Of a stretch of 46,044 nt of DNA, positions 27,688 through 35,676 are shown piece by piece. The position numbers and the translations under genes are program-made. Every line of letters starts with the position of its first letter. The first letter of the stretch is position 1. Origin of the DNA: Pseudomonas sp. Irchel s3b2 (lineage in GTDB: Bacteria; Pseudomonadota; Gammaproteobacteria; Pseudomonadales; Pseudomonadaceae); assembly GCF_900187445.1 (NCBI RefSeq), contig NZ_FYEB01000025.1, positions 1-46,044 on the forward strand. Reading direction: 5' to 3'. The notes under the pieces are model-generated. The model was given only the letters and a program-made list of their open reading frames with translations. It searched no databases and was not told the DNA's origin.

Positions 27688-28860
27688 ATGGCTCTGTCCT
27701 ACAGTGCGCGCAGTCGCGCTATCGAACCATTCCACGTCATGGCCCTGCTGGCGCGGGCCAACGAGCTGCAAGCGGCCGGCCACGACGTGATTCACCTGGA
27801 AATCGGCGAGCCGGACTTCACCACCGCCGAGCCGATCATCCAGGCCGGCCAAGCCGCGCTGACGGCGGGGAAGACCCGTTATACCGCTGCCCGCGGCATT
27901 CCCGAGCTGCGTGAAGCCATTTCAGGGTTTTATCAGCAGCGTTACGGGCTGAACATCGATCCGCAACGCATCCTCATCACGCCCGGCGGTTCAGGTGCGT
28001 TGCTGTTGGCCAGTGCCTTGCTGGTAGACCCAGGCAAACACTGGCTGCTGGCAGACCCGGGTTACCCGTGCAACCGGCACTTCCTGCGGCTGGTGGAAGG
28101 CGCGGCGCAGCTTGTTCCTGTAGGTCCGGATGTGCGTTATCAACTGACCCCGGACCTGGTCGCGCGTCACTGGGATCACGACAGCGTCGGCGCCCTGGTG
28201 GCATCGCCGGCCAACCCGACCGGGACCATCCTGACCCGCGACGAATTGGCCGGGCTCTCTGCCGCGATCAAGGCCCGTCATGGCCATTTGGTGGTCGACG
28301 AGATCTACCATGGCCTGACTTACGGCACGGATGCGGCCAGCGTGCTGGAAGTCGATGACAGTGCCTTCGTCCTCAACAGTTTTTCCAAGTATTTCGGCAT
28401 GACCGGCTGGCGCCTCGGTTGGCTGGTAGCGCCAGAAGCGGCAGTCGGTGAGCTGGAGAAACTCGCCCAGAACCTCTACATCAGCGCACCGAGCATGGCC
28501 CAGCACGCCGCTTTGGCTTGCTTCGAACCCGCCACCATCCAAATTTTCGAGGAGCGCCGCGCCGAGTTCGGCCGACGTCGTGACTTCCTGCTGCCAGCCC
28601 TGCGGGAATTGGGCTTCGGTATCGCCGTGGAACCGGAAGGCGCGTTCTATTTGTACGCCGATATCAGCAAGTTCGGCGGCGATGCCTTCGCGTTTTGCCG
28701 ACATTTCCTCGAAACCGAGCACGTTGCGTTCACGCCGGGCTTGGACTTCGGACGTTATCAGGCTGGGCATCATGTGCGCTTTGCCTACACCCAAAGTCTT
28801 CCCCGTTTGCAGGAAGCGGTTGAACGAATCGCTCGTGGTTTGCGGAGCTGGCAAGGCTGA
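27688..28860 (+). CDS. PLP-dependent aminotransferase, class I/II
   Basis: A 390-residue fold-type I aminotransferase. The cofactor lysine is K234 in SFSKYFGMTGWRLGW; the N-terminal IEIGEPDFTT-like motif, substrate-binding ANPTGT (about 175-180) and DEIYHGL (204-210) are all present. Substrate is not readable from the sequence; the family includes aspartate/aromatic and other 2-oxo-acid aminotransferases. Its TGA (28858-28860) shares the A with the ATG of sfsA (TGATG), so both are co-translated. A strong ribosome site (AAGGAAGG) precedes it. Confidence 0.93.
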   Translation: MALSYSARSRAIEPFHVMALLARANELQAAGHDVIHLEIGEPDFTTAEPIIQAGQAALTAGKTRYTAARGIPELREAISGFYQQRYGLNIDPQRILITPGGSGALLLASALLVDPGKHWLLADPGYPCNRHFLRLVEGAAQLVPVGPDVRYQLTPDLVARHWDHDSVGALVASPANPTGTILTRDELAGLSAAIKARHGHLVVDEIYHGLTYGTDAASVLEVDDSAFVLNSFSKYFGMTGWRLGWLVAPEAAVGELEKLAQNLYISAPSMAQHAALACFEPATIQIFEERRAEFGRRRDFLLPALRELGFGIAVEPEGAFYLYADISKFGGDAFAFCRHFLETEHVAFTPGLDFGRYQAGHHVRFAYTQSLPRLQEAVERIARGLRSWQG

Positions 28861-29573
28861 TGCGCTTTCATCCTCCCCTCGAAGAAGGTCGCTTGATTCG
28901 TCGCTACAAACGTTTTCTCGCCGATATCGAAACCGTTAGCGGCGAGTTGCTGACCATTCACTGTCCTAACACCGGTTCGATGCTTAATTGCCAGGTCGAA
29001 GGCGGGCAGGTCTGGTTCAGCCGTTCCAATGACCCCAAACGCAAGTTGCCCGGCACTTGGGAAGTCGGTGAAACCCCTCAGGGGCGGCTGTTCTGCGTAA
29101 ACACCGGGCGCGCCAACGGTTTGATCGAGGAGGCCTTGCGGGCCAATGTCATCACCGAGCTGAACGGCTTTACCGAACTTAGGCGCGAAGTGGCCTACGG
29201 TCAGGAAAGCAGCCGCATCGATTTCCGTCTCGATTACCCGAGCGGGCCAGCGTATGTGGAAGTCAAAAGCGTCACTCTGGGCTTCGATGGCTCGTTGGTG
29301 GCGGCATTTCCCGATGCGGTGACTCAGCGTGGGGCCAAGCATTTGCGCGAGTTGGCGCATTTGGCCCGGGACGGCATTCGAGCCGTGCAGTTGTATTGCG
29401 TGAACCTGACCGGCATCGACTCCGTGCGTCCTGCTGAAGAAATCGATTCGGCCTACGCGGCGGCGTTACGCGAAGCGGTGGCGTGCGGGGTCGAAGTGCT
29501 GGCCTATGGCGTGCACTTGACCCACGAAGAGATGGTGGTCGATCGGCGGCTGGAGGTGCTGTTAAACGGTTAG
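28860..29573 (+). CDS. sfsA: DNA/RNA-binding nuclease-like protein SfsA
   Basis: A 237-residue member of the SfsA family, historically called sugar-fermentation stimulation protein, with a PD-(D/E)XK nuclease-like fold. Signature segments are CPNTGSM (about 35-41), NTGRANGLIEEAL (about 80-92), SSRIDFRLDY and YVEVKSVTLGFDG (about 137-149), the last containing the E-x-K catalytic pair. It is translationally coupled to the aminotransferase gene and converges with the Rieske gene; their stop codons overlap. Confidence 0.95.
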   Translation: MRFHPPLEEGRLIRRYKRFLADIETVSGELLTIHCPNTGSMLNCQVEGGQVWFSRSNDPKRKLPGTWEVGETPQGRLFCVNTGRANGLIEEALRANVITELNGFTELRREVAYGQESSRIDFRLDYPSGPAYVEVKSVTLGFDGSLVAAFPDAVTQRGAKHLRELAHLARDGIRAVQLYCVNLTGIDSVRPAEEIDSAYAAALREAVACGVEVLAYGVHLTHEEMVVDRRLEVLLNG

Positions 29574-29887
29574 AGAGAGATCCAGATCCCTTGCTCGTCT
29601 TCGCGGCAGGGGACGGTGGTCAGGGATTGCCCGGCGCACGGGCCGGAGACGCATTCGCCGTCTTCGATCAGAAACAGTGCGCCATGAGTGGCGCACTGGA
29701 TCAGACTGTTGCTGGGGTCGAGAAACTGGTCGGGCTTCCATTCCAGTCCGACACCCCGGTGCGGGCAGCGATTTTCATACACATACACCCGGCCGTCCCG
29801 GCGCACGGCCAGAAGCTTCTGACCATCGACGTCGAAACCGCGACTGCTGGCGTCAGCCAATTCGGCGCCTGTGCAAAGAAGCTTCAT
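29570..29887 (-). CDS. Rieske 2Fe-2S small ferredoxin-like protein
   Basis: A 105-residue single-domain Rieske protein. The cluster ligands are C41-P-H43 and C65-A-T-H68, separated by 21 residues, as in small cytosolic Rieske ferredoxins. It resembles NirD/dioxygenase-type ferredoxins but has no partner gene here, so the electron acceptor is unknown. ATG 29887 is preceded by GAGG. It converges with sfsA with a 3-base overlap of stop codons. Confidence 0.85.
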   Translation of the reverse strand: MKLLCTGAELADASSRGFDVDGQKLLAVRRDGRVYVYENRCPHRGVGLEWKPDQFLDPSNSLIQCATHGALFLIEDGECVSGPCAGQSLTTVPCREDEQGIWISL

Positions 29888-29931
29888 GTCTATCCTCAAC
29901 TCCCGCAGCTCGTGACCAGATATGCCCGAGC

Positions 29932-29959
29932 TTGACGTTCAAATGCTAGCAATTATCAA
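29932..29959 (+). promoter_or_regulatory. Candidate sigma-70 promoter of the phu operon
   Basis: TTGACG at 29932-29937 and TATCAA at 29954-29959 are 16 bases apart. The -10 box lies inside the putative Fur box at 29941-29961, a layout expected for iron repression. The leader to the phuT stub would be about 80 bases. Confidence 0.5.
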
Positions 29960-29961
29960 AT
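29941..29961. promoter_or_regulatory. Candidate Fur box before the heme-uptake genes
   Basis: AAATGCTAGCAATTATCAAAT matches the extended Fur pattern AAATGATAATAATTATCATTT at about 15 of 21 positions, with the AATTATC half intact. It sits in the only gap upstream of the phuU-phuV-phuW genes, which are iron-regulated in other Pseudomonas. The match is moderate, so binding is inferred. Confidence 0.55.
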
Positions 29962-30049
29962 GGCCGCTCACCCACAGGGCGATTGCCGGATGCCGAGGAT
30001 ACTTGGCCTGCCCTCTCGATGCCCGGGAAAACCTTAAAGGAAGCTGTTT

Positions 30050-30112
30050 ATGCGTCTGAGTACCCGCGTTGCTGTGTTCTGTGGGTTCTATCCCGGTACG
30101 ACCGGCCAATGA
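30050..30112 (+). pseudogene. phuT: phuT (heme-binding protein) deletion stub, 20 codons
   Basis: An ATG at 30050, behind the good ribosome site AAAGGAAG (30036-30043), opens 20 codons reading MRLSTRVAVFCGFYPGTTGQ. The first part looks like the start of a signal peptide and the end (FYPGTTGQ) like the C-terminus of a periplasmic heme-binding protein. The TGA (30110-30112) overlaps the phuU ATG as ATGA. In related Pseudomonas phuT precedes phuU, so this is read as an in-frame internal deletion. That interpretation is an inference; the mini-ORF could also be a real leader. Confidence 0.55.
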
Positions 30113-31143
30113 TCCTCGTTAAACCCCGTGCATTATTCATTGGCTTGAGCCTGCTGTGTTTGCTGGCGATCTGGTTATCGCTGGCGCTGGGGCCGGTGAG
30201 TTTGCCGTTGTTCGATACCTTGCGCGCGGCGTTGCGGCTGATTGGTTTGCCCATCGCGCCCGACGGGTTGGAGCAGGCCGAGCTGATCCTCGGGCAGATC
30301 CGCTTGCCGCGAACCTTGCTGGGCTTGGCAGTGGGCGGTGTGCTGGCGTTGTCCGGCGTGGCGATGCAGGGCTTGTTTCGCAACCCTCTGGCCGATCCGG
30401 GCCTGGTGGGCGTGTCTAGCGGTGCGGCATTGGGCGCAGCCATTGCGATTGTCGGTGGCTCGGTGTTCGGCGGTCTGCCTGATTCCTTCGGGCCTTATCT
30501 ATTGTCGGTGTGCGCGTTTCTCGGCGGGCTGGGTGTGACGGCGCTGGTCTATCGACTGGGGCGGCGCAATGGCCAGACCAACGTCGCCACCATGCTGCTG
30601 GCCGGTATTGCATTGACAGCCCTGGCCGGTTCGACGGTTGGGCTATTCACCTATCTGGCGGATGACGCGACCCTGCGCACCCTGACGTTCTGGAACCTGG
30701 GCAGCCTTAACGGCGCCAGTTATTCACGACTCTGGCCGTTGCTCCTGGTGAGCACCGGTGTGGCGCTGTGGTTGCCGCGTCGGGCCAAGGCCTTGAACGC
30801 CTTGTTGCTTGGGGAGTCGGAGGCCGGCCATCTGGGCATCGACGTCGAAGGCCTCAAGCGCGAACTGGTGTTCTGCACGGCGCTGGGCGTCGGCGCGGCG
30901 GTCGCGGCGGCGGGGATGATCGGGTTTGTCGGCCTGGTGGTGCCGCATCTGGTGCGGCTGCTGGCCGGCCCCGATCATCGGGTGCTGTTGCCGGCGTCGG
31001 TATTGGCGGGGGCCAGTCTCTTGTTATTTGCCGATCTGGTAGCACGACTGGCCTTGGCGCCGGCCGAGTTGCCGATCGGGATCGTCACGGCGTTCCTCGG
31101 CGCACCGTTCTTTCTGTATTTACTGCTCAGAGGGCGTGCCTGA
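30109..31143 (+). CDS. phuU: Heme ABC transporter permease PhuU/HmuU
   Basis: A 344-residue inner-membrane permease of the FecCD/BtuC family with about ten membrane spans. Characteristic segments are ILGQIRLPRTLLGLAVGGVLALSGVAMQGLFRNPLADPGLVGVSSGA (about 60-105), the cytoplasmic loop contacting the ATPase (LLGESEAGHLGI) and GMIGFVGLVVPHLVRLLAGPDHR. It forms the heme channel with PhuV. The start MILVKPRAL at 30109 overlaps the stub stop; a longer frame from 29983 has no family support. Heme specificity is inferred from phuV, phuW/chaN and prrF next door. Confidence 0.93.
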   Translation: MILVKPRALFIGLSLLCLLAIWLSLALGPVSLPLFDTLRAALRLIGLPIAPDGLEQAELILGQIRLPRTLLGLAVGGVLALSGVAMQGLFRNPLADPGLVGVSSGAALGAAIAIVGGSVFGGLPDSFGPYLLSVCAFLGGLGVTALVYRLGRRNGQTNVATMLLAGIALTALAGSTVGLFTYLADDATLRTLTFWNLGSLNGASYSRLWPLLLVSTGVALWLPRRAKALNALLLGESEAGHLGIDVEGLKRELVFCTALGVGAAVAAAGMIGFVGLVVPHLVRLLAGPDHRVLLPASVLAGASLLLFADLVARLALAPAELPIGIVTAFLGAPFFLYLLLRGRA

Positions 31144-31910
31144 TGTTGCGAGCGCAGAACCTGCAAATCCGCCGCGGTCGAAAGATTGTTCTCACAGACA
31201 TCACCCTTGAACTCAAACCAGGTGAAGTCCTCGGCGTGCTGGGCCCCAACGGGGCCGGCAAAAGCACATTGCTCGGCGCCCTGTGCGGCGAATTGCAGGC
31301 GGACCACGGCAGTGTCTGGCTCGATGAGCGCGAGCTGAGTCATTGGGCCGGGGCGCAGCGAGCCCAGCGTTTGGCGGTGTTGCCGCAGGTGTCGACCCTG
31401 GACTTTGCCTTTCGCGTCGAAGAAGTGGTCGGCATGGGGCGTTTGCCTTATCAAAGCGGTCGGGTCCGGGATGATGAGATCGTCGCCGCCGCGCTGCACG
31501 CGGCTGATGCGAAGCACCTGAGTGGACGCAGCTATCTGGCGCTGTCTGGCGGTGAGCGTCAGCGAGTGCACCTGGCACGCGTCCTGGCGCAGCTGTGGCC
31601 GGGGGAGGCGGGTCAAACGTTGTTGCTCGATGAACCGACATCGATGCTCGACCCGCTGCACCAACACACTACTCTGCAAGCAGTGCGCGAGTTCGCTGAT
31701 CGTGGCGCCGCGGTGCTGGTGATCCTGCATGATCTGAACCTGGCGGCACGTTATTGTGATCGTCTGTTACTGCTCGAAGGTGGGTGCCCCGTGGCGCTGG
31801 ATACGCCGGAGCAGGTGCTGCGCCCGGAACCGCTCAAAGCGGTATTCGGCCTGGAAGTACTGGTGCAGCCGCACCCGGAGCGTGGGCATCCGCTGATCAT
31901 CGCCCGCTGA
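31143..31910 (+). CDS. phuV: Heme ABC transporter ATP-binding protein PhuV/HmuV
   Basis: A 255-residue ABC ATPase. Walker A GPNGAGKST lies at 34-42, the signature LSGGERQRVHLARVLAQL near 138-155, Walker B LLLDEPTSMLDP near 168-179 and the H-loop VILHDLNLAARYCD near 198-211. The ATG shares its A with the phuU stop (TGATG), giving coupled translation. It energises PhuU for heme import; no phuT-encoded binding protein remains at this locus. Confidence 0.94.
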   Translation: MLRAQNLQIRRGRKIVLTDITLELKPGEVLGVLGPNGAGKSTLLGALCGELQADHGSVWLDERELSHWAGAQRAQRLAVLPQVSTLDFAFRVEEVVGMGRLPYQSGRVRDDEIVAAALHAADAKHLSGRSYLALSGGERQRVHLARVLAQLWPGEAGQTLLLDEPTSMLDPLHQHTTLQAVREFADRGAAVLVILHDLNLAARYCDRLLLLEGGCPVALDTPEQVLRPEPLKAVFGLEVLVQPHPERGHPLIIAR

Positions 31911-31931
31911 GCATTTCATCGAGGTGAGAAC

Positions 31932-32795
31932 ATGCGTGTGATGGTGATACTGGCTGTGCTGTTACTGAGTGCCTGCCAGCATGTGCGGGTGCCGCCACCG
32001 GTCAGTGGCGAGATCCGGGACCTACGCAGCGGTCAAACCCTGACAGCGCAGGAGCTGCTTGCGCGGTTAGCCAAACCTTCGCGGTTGATCGTCGGCGAGC
32101 AGCATGACAATCGTGATCACCATCAACTGCAATTGTGGTTGTTGCAGGCATTAAGTGAGCAGCGGCCCCAAGGCAGTCTGTTGTTGGAAATGCTTACGCC
32201 GGATCAACAGGTGCGCGTCGATCATGTTCGGCAGGCATCACCCCTACCGGCGGACTTGCCCAATGCATTGGCCTGGCAATCGGGTTGGGACTGGAACCTG
32301 TATGGGCCGATCGTTGGTTTTGCCCTGACTCAGCCTTATCCGTTGCTGGCGGCCAATCTGGACACGCTTGAAGTCCGTACTGTTTATGCTAAACCGCCGA
32401 CATTGAACGGTTCACGTTCCAGCGCCCCGATGGTCAAGGAGACGTTGCTGGCACAAATCAGCGATTCTCACTGCGGCTTGCTGCCCACCTCACAAATGCC
32501 CGCGATGCTGGCCGTCCAGCAACAACGTGATCGGCGCATGGCCGAGCGGTTACTGGTCGCACCGACGCCTTCACTGTTGTTTGCCGGCGCGTACCACGCG
32601 CGCAAGGATGTCGGGGTGCCGATCCATGTGCAGGACTTCGGTGAGCACGAGGCGCCAACGGTATTGATGCTGGCAGAGCAGGGCGCTGAAGTTGCACCGG
32701 CCATGGCCGATTACGTCTGGTATACGCCTGCCACGCCGCCACAGGATTACTGCGCGCAAATGCGCAAGCAGTTCGGCAAACCATCAGGCCAGTAA
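31932..32795 (+). CDS. ChaN-family heme-binding lipoprotein (PhuW)
   Basis: A 287-residue lipoprotein: signal MRVMVILAVLLLSAC with the lipobox LLSAC (C15 lipidated), then the ChaN domain beginning LIVGEQHDNRDHHQLQ (about 52-67) with the conserved His and Glu, and YGPIVGFALTQPYPLLAANL. ChaN proteins bind heme on the outer membrane; in P. aeruginosa the equivalent is PhuW at the end of the phu operon. A GAGGTGAG ribosome site follows 21 bases after phuV. It is complete. Confidence 0.88.
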   Translation: MRVMVILAVLLLSACQHVRVPPPVSGEIRDLRSGQTLTAQELLARLAKPSRLIVGEQHDNRDHHQLQLWLLQALSEQRPQGSLLLEMLTPDQQVRVDHVRQASPLPADLPNALAWQSGWDWNLYGPIVGFALTQPYPLLAANLDTLEVRTVYAKPPTLNGSRSSAPMVKETLLAQISDSHCGLLPTSQMPAMLAVQQQRDRRMAERLLVAPTPSLLFAGAYHARKDVGVPIHVQDFGEHEAPTVLMLAEQGAEVAPAMADYVWYTPATPPQDYCAQMRKQFGKPSGQ

Positions 32796-32817
32796 CCCTG
32801 GCGAGTTTTCCACAGGC

Positions 32818-32931
32818 AAAAAAAGACCCGGCAAGAGCCGGGTCAAATAACCGTGATTAGCCTGATGAGGAGATAATCTGAGAGTCCGAACCAAGGGCTT
32901 TTCAGAATATCGACCAGTCTCGCGACCAGTT
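32818..32931 (-). ncRNA. prrF: PrrF-type iron-responsive small RNA
   Basis: On the minus strand the RNA starts AACTGGTCGCGAG and contains the invariant PrrF core GAAAAGCCCTTGGTTCGG, then ACTCTCAGATTATCTCCTCA and ATCAGGCTAATCACGGTT. It ends in a terminator with stem GACCCGGC/GCCGGGTC (32825-32844) and a T run (32818-32824). It has its own promoter and Fur box upstream and lies downstream of phuW, as prrF does in P. aeruginosa. PrrF lowers non-essential iron-protein mRNAs under iron starvation. Only one copy is present here. Confidence 0.95.
32825..32844 (-). terminator. Terminator of PrrF
   Basis: GACCCGGC pairs with GCCGGGTC around AAGA; on the minus strand the stem is followed by seven T residues (32824-32818). 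On the plus strand it may also act as the end of the phuUVW transcript, since it lies 30 bases after the phuW stop. Confidence 0.92.
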
Positions 32932-32933
32932 GT

Positions 32934-32952
32934 GATAATCATAGCGATTCTC
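32934..32952. promoter_or_regulatory. Fur box of prrF
   Basis: GATAATCATAGCGATTCTC matches the 19-base Fur consensus GATAATGATAATCATTATC at 14 positions and is followed by ATTAC. It overlaps the -10 box of the prrF promoter. Fur repression of PrrF by iron is established for the family. Confidence 0.88.
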
Positions 32953-32965
32953 ATTACCAAGTCAA
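32938..32965 (-). promoter_or_regulatory. Sigma-70 promoter of prrF
   Basis: On the minus strand TTGACT (32965-32960) and TATGAT (32943-32938) are separated by 16 bases. The predicted start, 7 bases past the -10, falls at about 32931, exactly where the PrrF sequence begins. Confidence 0.85.
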
Positions 32966-33061
32966 CCGCTGATTTTTAAATTCTGTGAATCTCACCAGTT
33001 CCCTTAATGAAGGCCCTGCAAGCATTGGTCTTCAGGCTGTGTGCGAAGCGAAATTACCCGT

Positions 33062-33334
33062 TCAAATCTTGTGTCGTGACGAGATGGCGTCCAGCTGTTT
33101 GTTCAAGGCTTCCTTGCGTTCGGCGGGAATGTCGTTCCAGTGAACATCCATCAGTGCGCCTTCGATCGCATACAACAACACCTTGGAAGCCCGAAAACCG
33201 CGCGTGCGCACGGCCCGATAAGCATCCACAGCTCCCAGCCGACGCAAGTCCGAGGCACTGTGGATGCCTACGGCATGCAGCCATTGCGCCGACGTCTTGC
33301 CAAGATTTTTCAGGTGTTGCAGTTCATCATTCAT
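33062..33334 (-). CDS. TfoX/Sxy C-terminal domain protein
   Basis: A 90-residue protein that is just the TfoX C-terminal domain (LKNLGKTSAQWLHAVGIHSASDLRRLGAVDAYRAVR, with a helix-hairpin-helix-like fold). Full Sxy/TfoX proteins control competence; stand-alone C-terminal proteins of this kind are common in Pseudomonas and their role is unclear. The ATG at 33334 has AAGGAGG about 5 bases upstream. It is single and on the minus strand. Confidence 0.88.
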   Translation of the reverse strand: MNDELQHLKNLGKTSAQWLHAVGIHSASDLRRLGAVDAYRAVRTRGFRASKVLLYAIEGALMDVHWNDIPAERKEALNKQLDAISSRHKI

Positions 33335-33565
33335 CAAGCCTCCTTGCGACAGCCGAACGGTGCGTGGGCGAGCCTCTCAGGAGTGTAGCCATCAGTAGGA
33401 AAAGCGTGATTGTTTGGTCGGTTTCGACGCAAAAGCGTCTAAGAGGCGGGCTCAAGAAGCAGCGTGAAAAAGCGGCGTGACGTTTAGAGAGTCGAGTCTT
33501 TCAGGCAAAACAAGTACAGAGTCCAGCGCAAAGCAGGGGCGCCGGACCTGGGTAGAACGTCGCTT

Positions 33566-33910
33566 TTAGCGGGTGCGATAACGCAGTCGTGTACCGAAAT
33601 TCATCGACATCAGAATCTCATCGGCACTCAGCTCTGGCGGGAAGTAGGCGCCGGAGATCTGCGCGTGGGCCAGGCTTGCACCTTCCAGGGAAGCGTTGCG
33701 AAAGTCGATGCCGCGCAAGTCGGCAGAGCGGAAATAGGCATCGGTGAAGTCGACGCCGTCGGCGTTCAACTCACGCAGATCGAGACCACGGAAGTCGCCA
33801 CCGACCATGTCGATAGGTCCATCTTTCGGGCGTTCGTTGTTAAAGCCTGTGATGTCGTCTTTGTGCAGCAAGGCATAAAGCGGGGTGTCGAGAAGTTTCG
33901 GCTGGCTCAT
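33566..33910 (-). CDS. Pentapeptide-repeat protein
   Basis: A 114-residue protein with about seven pentapeptide units (A(D/N)LxX) between residues 40 and 90: FRGLDLRELNADGVDFTDAYFRSADLRGIDFRNASLEGASLAHAQI. These form a right-handed quadrilateral beta-helix. There is no signal peptide. The tail ADEILMSMNFGTRLRY is conserved in Pseudomonas. The family can mimic DNA or act as a scaffold; nothing here decides. The ATG at 33910 is the only reasonable start. Confidence 0.85.
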   Translation of the reverse strand: MSQPKLLDTPLYALLHKDDITGFNNERPKDGPIDMVGGDFRGLDLRELNADGVDFTDAYFRSADLRGIDFRNASLEGASLAHAQISGAYFPPELSADEILMSMNFGTRLRYRTR

Positions 33911-33950
33911 GTCGCATCACCTGATGGTTTTATGACGCCAGTATAGTGCC

Positions 33951-33998
33951 ACTATTTGACAGTCGTGAAGCCGGTGAAGGCTTCACGATTGAAATAGT
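33951..33998. other. Long imperfect hairpin between convergent spaces
   Basis: TCGTGAAGCC (33963-33972) pairs with GGCTTCACGA (33979-33988) around GGTGAA, and the outer ACTATTT (33951-33957) pairs with AAATAGT (33992-33998). It lies just after the stop of the kinase gene on the minus strand. There is no T run, so it may stabilise the mRNA end rather than terminate. Confidence 0.5.
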
Positions 33999-34001
33999 TT
34001 C

Positions 34002-35558
34002 TTACAGGCCTGGCAGACGTTGGCGAATTTGTGCAACCACGGTATCGAGCGTGCCGCTTTCATTGGTCTGGACGCGTTTGCTGCAGAGAATTTCTGCTGG
34101 CGTCAGAGCCTCGCGGCTGGCTTGCTGGGCGGCGATAACGGCCAGGTTGGCGTCGGACGGATCGTTACTGTCTGCCTGACGTTGCTTCAGCCAGCTCTCG
34201 ATCACCGCTTGCGGTGCGTCGCAATCGAGGATCAGGAATGGCGCACCGGTGGCTTCGGCGATTTTTGCCGCGCCGTCACGTTGATCGCGCTTGAGGTACG
34301 TGGCATCGATCACTACCGGGAAACCGGCATGCAGAATTACACCGGCGATTTCATGCAGACGGCTGTAGGTGGCAGCGCTGGCGTCGGCGCTATAGATGCC
34401 GGCCTGCGGATCGTTCGGTACGGTTTGCTCGCCGAACATACGCTTGCGCTCGACATCGGAACGCAAGCGGATGGCGCCCAAAGCTTCCACCAGGCGCATG
34501 GCCACGTGGCTCTTGCCGACGGCGGAAACACCGTGGGTAATCGCCAGGAAGCGCGAAGGAATGGTGCTATAGCTTTCCGCCAGGTTGGCGTAGTTGCGGT
34601 ACTGGCGCAGCGTAGTGGCGCGCTGCACTGGATCGGCCTCGGCCGGCATGCTGAACAGGCTGACCTTGGCGCGAACCAGTGCGCGGTAGGCTTTATAGAA
34701 ATTCAGCAGCTCCAGGCCCTGATAGTCGCCGGTCAACTCCAGGTATTGGCTGATGAAACGGCGCGCCAGGCTCTTCAGGCCGCGGTCTTCCAGGTCCATG
34801 GCCAGGAAACCGGTGTCGGCGTAAACGTCGGTGAAGCGGAACGGTTCGTTGAATTCGATGCAATCGAAGATCACCACGTTGCCGTCGATCACGGTGGCGT
34901 TGCCCAAGTGAATATCGCCGTGGCATTCACGAATGAAACCGTCGGCCTTGCGCTGGGCGAACAGCGGCTTGAGGCGCTCGAAGCTGCTTTCGGCCCAGGC
35001 TTGCAGCGCATCGAGTTGTAACAGATCGGCCTTGTCGCTGAGGAACGGACGGATCTGTTCAAAGTTCTGGCGTACTGGCGCCATGACACTGTCGGGCGTA
35101 CCGGCTTCGTGTTCGGCAGGCACTTTCGGTGCGTTGAGGTGGAATTGAGCGATCTGCGCGGCCATCTCGTCAATGTGCGTGGTGGTCAGTTCGCCGTTGG
35201 CTTGCAAGGTGCTGAGCAGACCGTTCTGCGGAAACTGGCGCATTTTCAGCACGTATTCGATGGCCGGGCCATCGCCGCCCAATTGTGGGGCTTCGGCGCT
35301 GCCGGTGACTGGCAACACTTCAAGATACAAATCATGGGTCAGGCGCTGGTTCAGGCGCAGCTCTTCAGCGCAGAAATGTTCGCGAGCCTCGAGACTGGTG
35401 AAGTCAAGGAAGCCGAAATTTACTGGCTTCTTCACTTTATAAGCATAGGGGCCGGTGAGCAGCACCCAGGAAATATGGGTCTCGATGACCTGAAACCCGT
35501 CTACGGGATGCGGGTAGAGGGCCGGGTTTTGCAGGGCAGCGATCAGGGACTGGCTCAC
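34002..35558 (-). CDS. Aminoglycoside-phosphotransferase-like / P-loop kinase fusion
   Basis: A 518-residue two-domain protein. The first 330 residues resemble the APH/protein-kinase fold (YAYKVKKPVNFGFLDFTS with its lysine, ECHGDIHLGNATVIDG as the catalytic HGDxHxxN loop, FDCIEFNEPFRFTDVYADTGFLAMDLE as the metal-binding Asp region). The last 180 form a P-loop kinase (ITHGVSAVGKSHVAMRLVEAL). This fusion is widespread in proteobacteria with unknown substrate. GTG at 35558, 6 bases after AAGGA, is the likely start (MSQSLIAALQNP); no ATG is near. It is divergent from mrcB. Confidence 0.82.
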   Translation of the reverse strand: MSQSLIAALQNPALYPHPVDGFQVIETHISWVLLTGPYAYKVKKPVNFGFLDFTSLEAREHFCAEELRLNQRLTHDLYLEVLPVTGSAEAPQLGGDGPAIEYVLKMRQFPQNGLLSTLQANGELTTTHIDEMAAQIAQFHLNAPKVPAEHEAGTPDSVMAPVRQNFEQIRPFLSDKADLLQLDALQAWAESSFERLKPLFAQRKADGFIRECHGDIHLGNATVIDGNVVIFDCIEFNEPFRFTDVYADTGFLAMDLEDRGLKSLARRFISQYLELTGDYQGLELLNFYKAYRALVRAKVSLFSMPAEADPVQRATTLRQYRNYANLAESYSTIPSRFLAITHGVSAVGKSHVAMRLVEALGAIRLRSDVERKRMFGEQTVPNDPQAGIYSADASAATYSRLHEIAGVILHAGFPVVIDATYLKRDQRDGAAKIAEATGAPFLILDCDAPQAVIESWLKQRQADSNDPSDANLAVIAAQQASREALTPAEILCSKRVQTNESGTLDTVVAQIRQRLPGL

Positions 35559-35662
35559 AGGCGATCCTTCAGAGTCTGGGGAAAATTCAAGGCCGTCATT
35601 ATGGCCGCAAGTCCGCCCGACGCAAACCTCAGCGGGCTCCTGTTGAGGATGAATAAAGTGCG

Positions 35663-35668
35663 TATAAT
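35663..35668 (+). promoter_or_regulatory. TATAAT -10 box directly before mrcB
   Basis: A perfect TATAAT lies only 8 bases before the mrcB ATG (35677). No good -35 is seen (CTGTTG at 17 bases). If used, transcription would start at or next to the start codon, giving a leaderless or nearly leaderless mRNA. No Shine-Dalgarno sequence precedes the ATG. Confidence 0.5.
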
Positions 35669-35676
35669 CCGCCGCC

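Noticed and set aside
33429..33442. GACGC-AAAA-GCGTC hairpin as a terminator
   Set aside because: The 5-bp stem is short and not followed by T residues; too weak to call.
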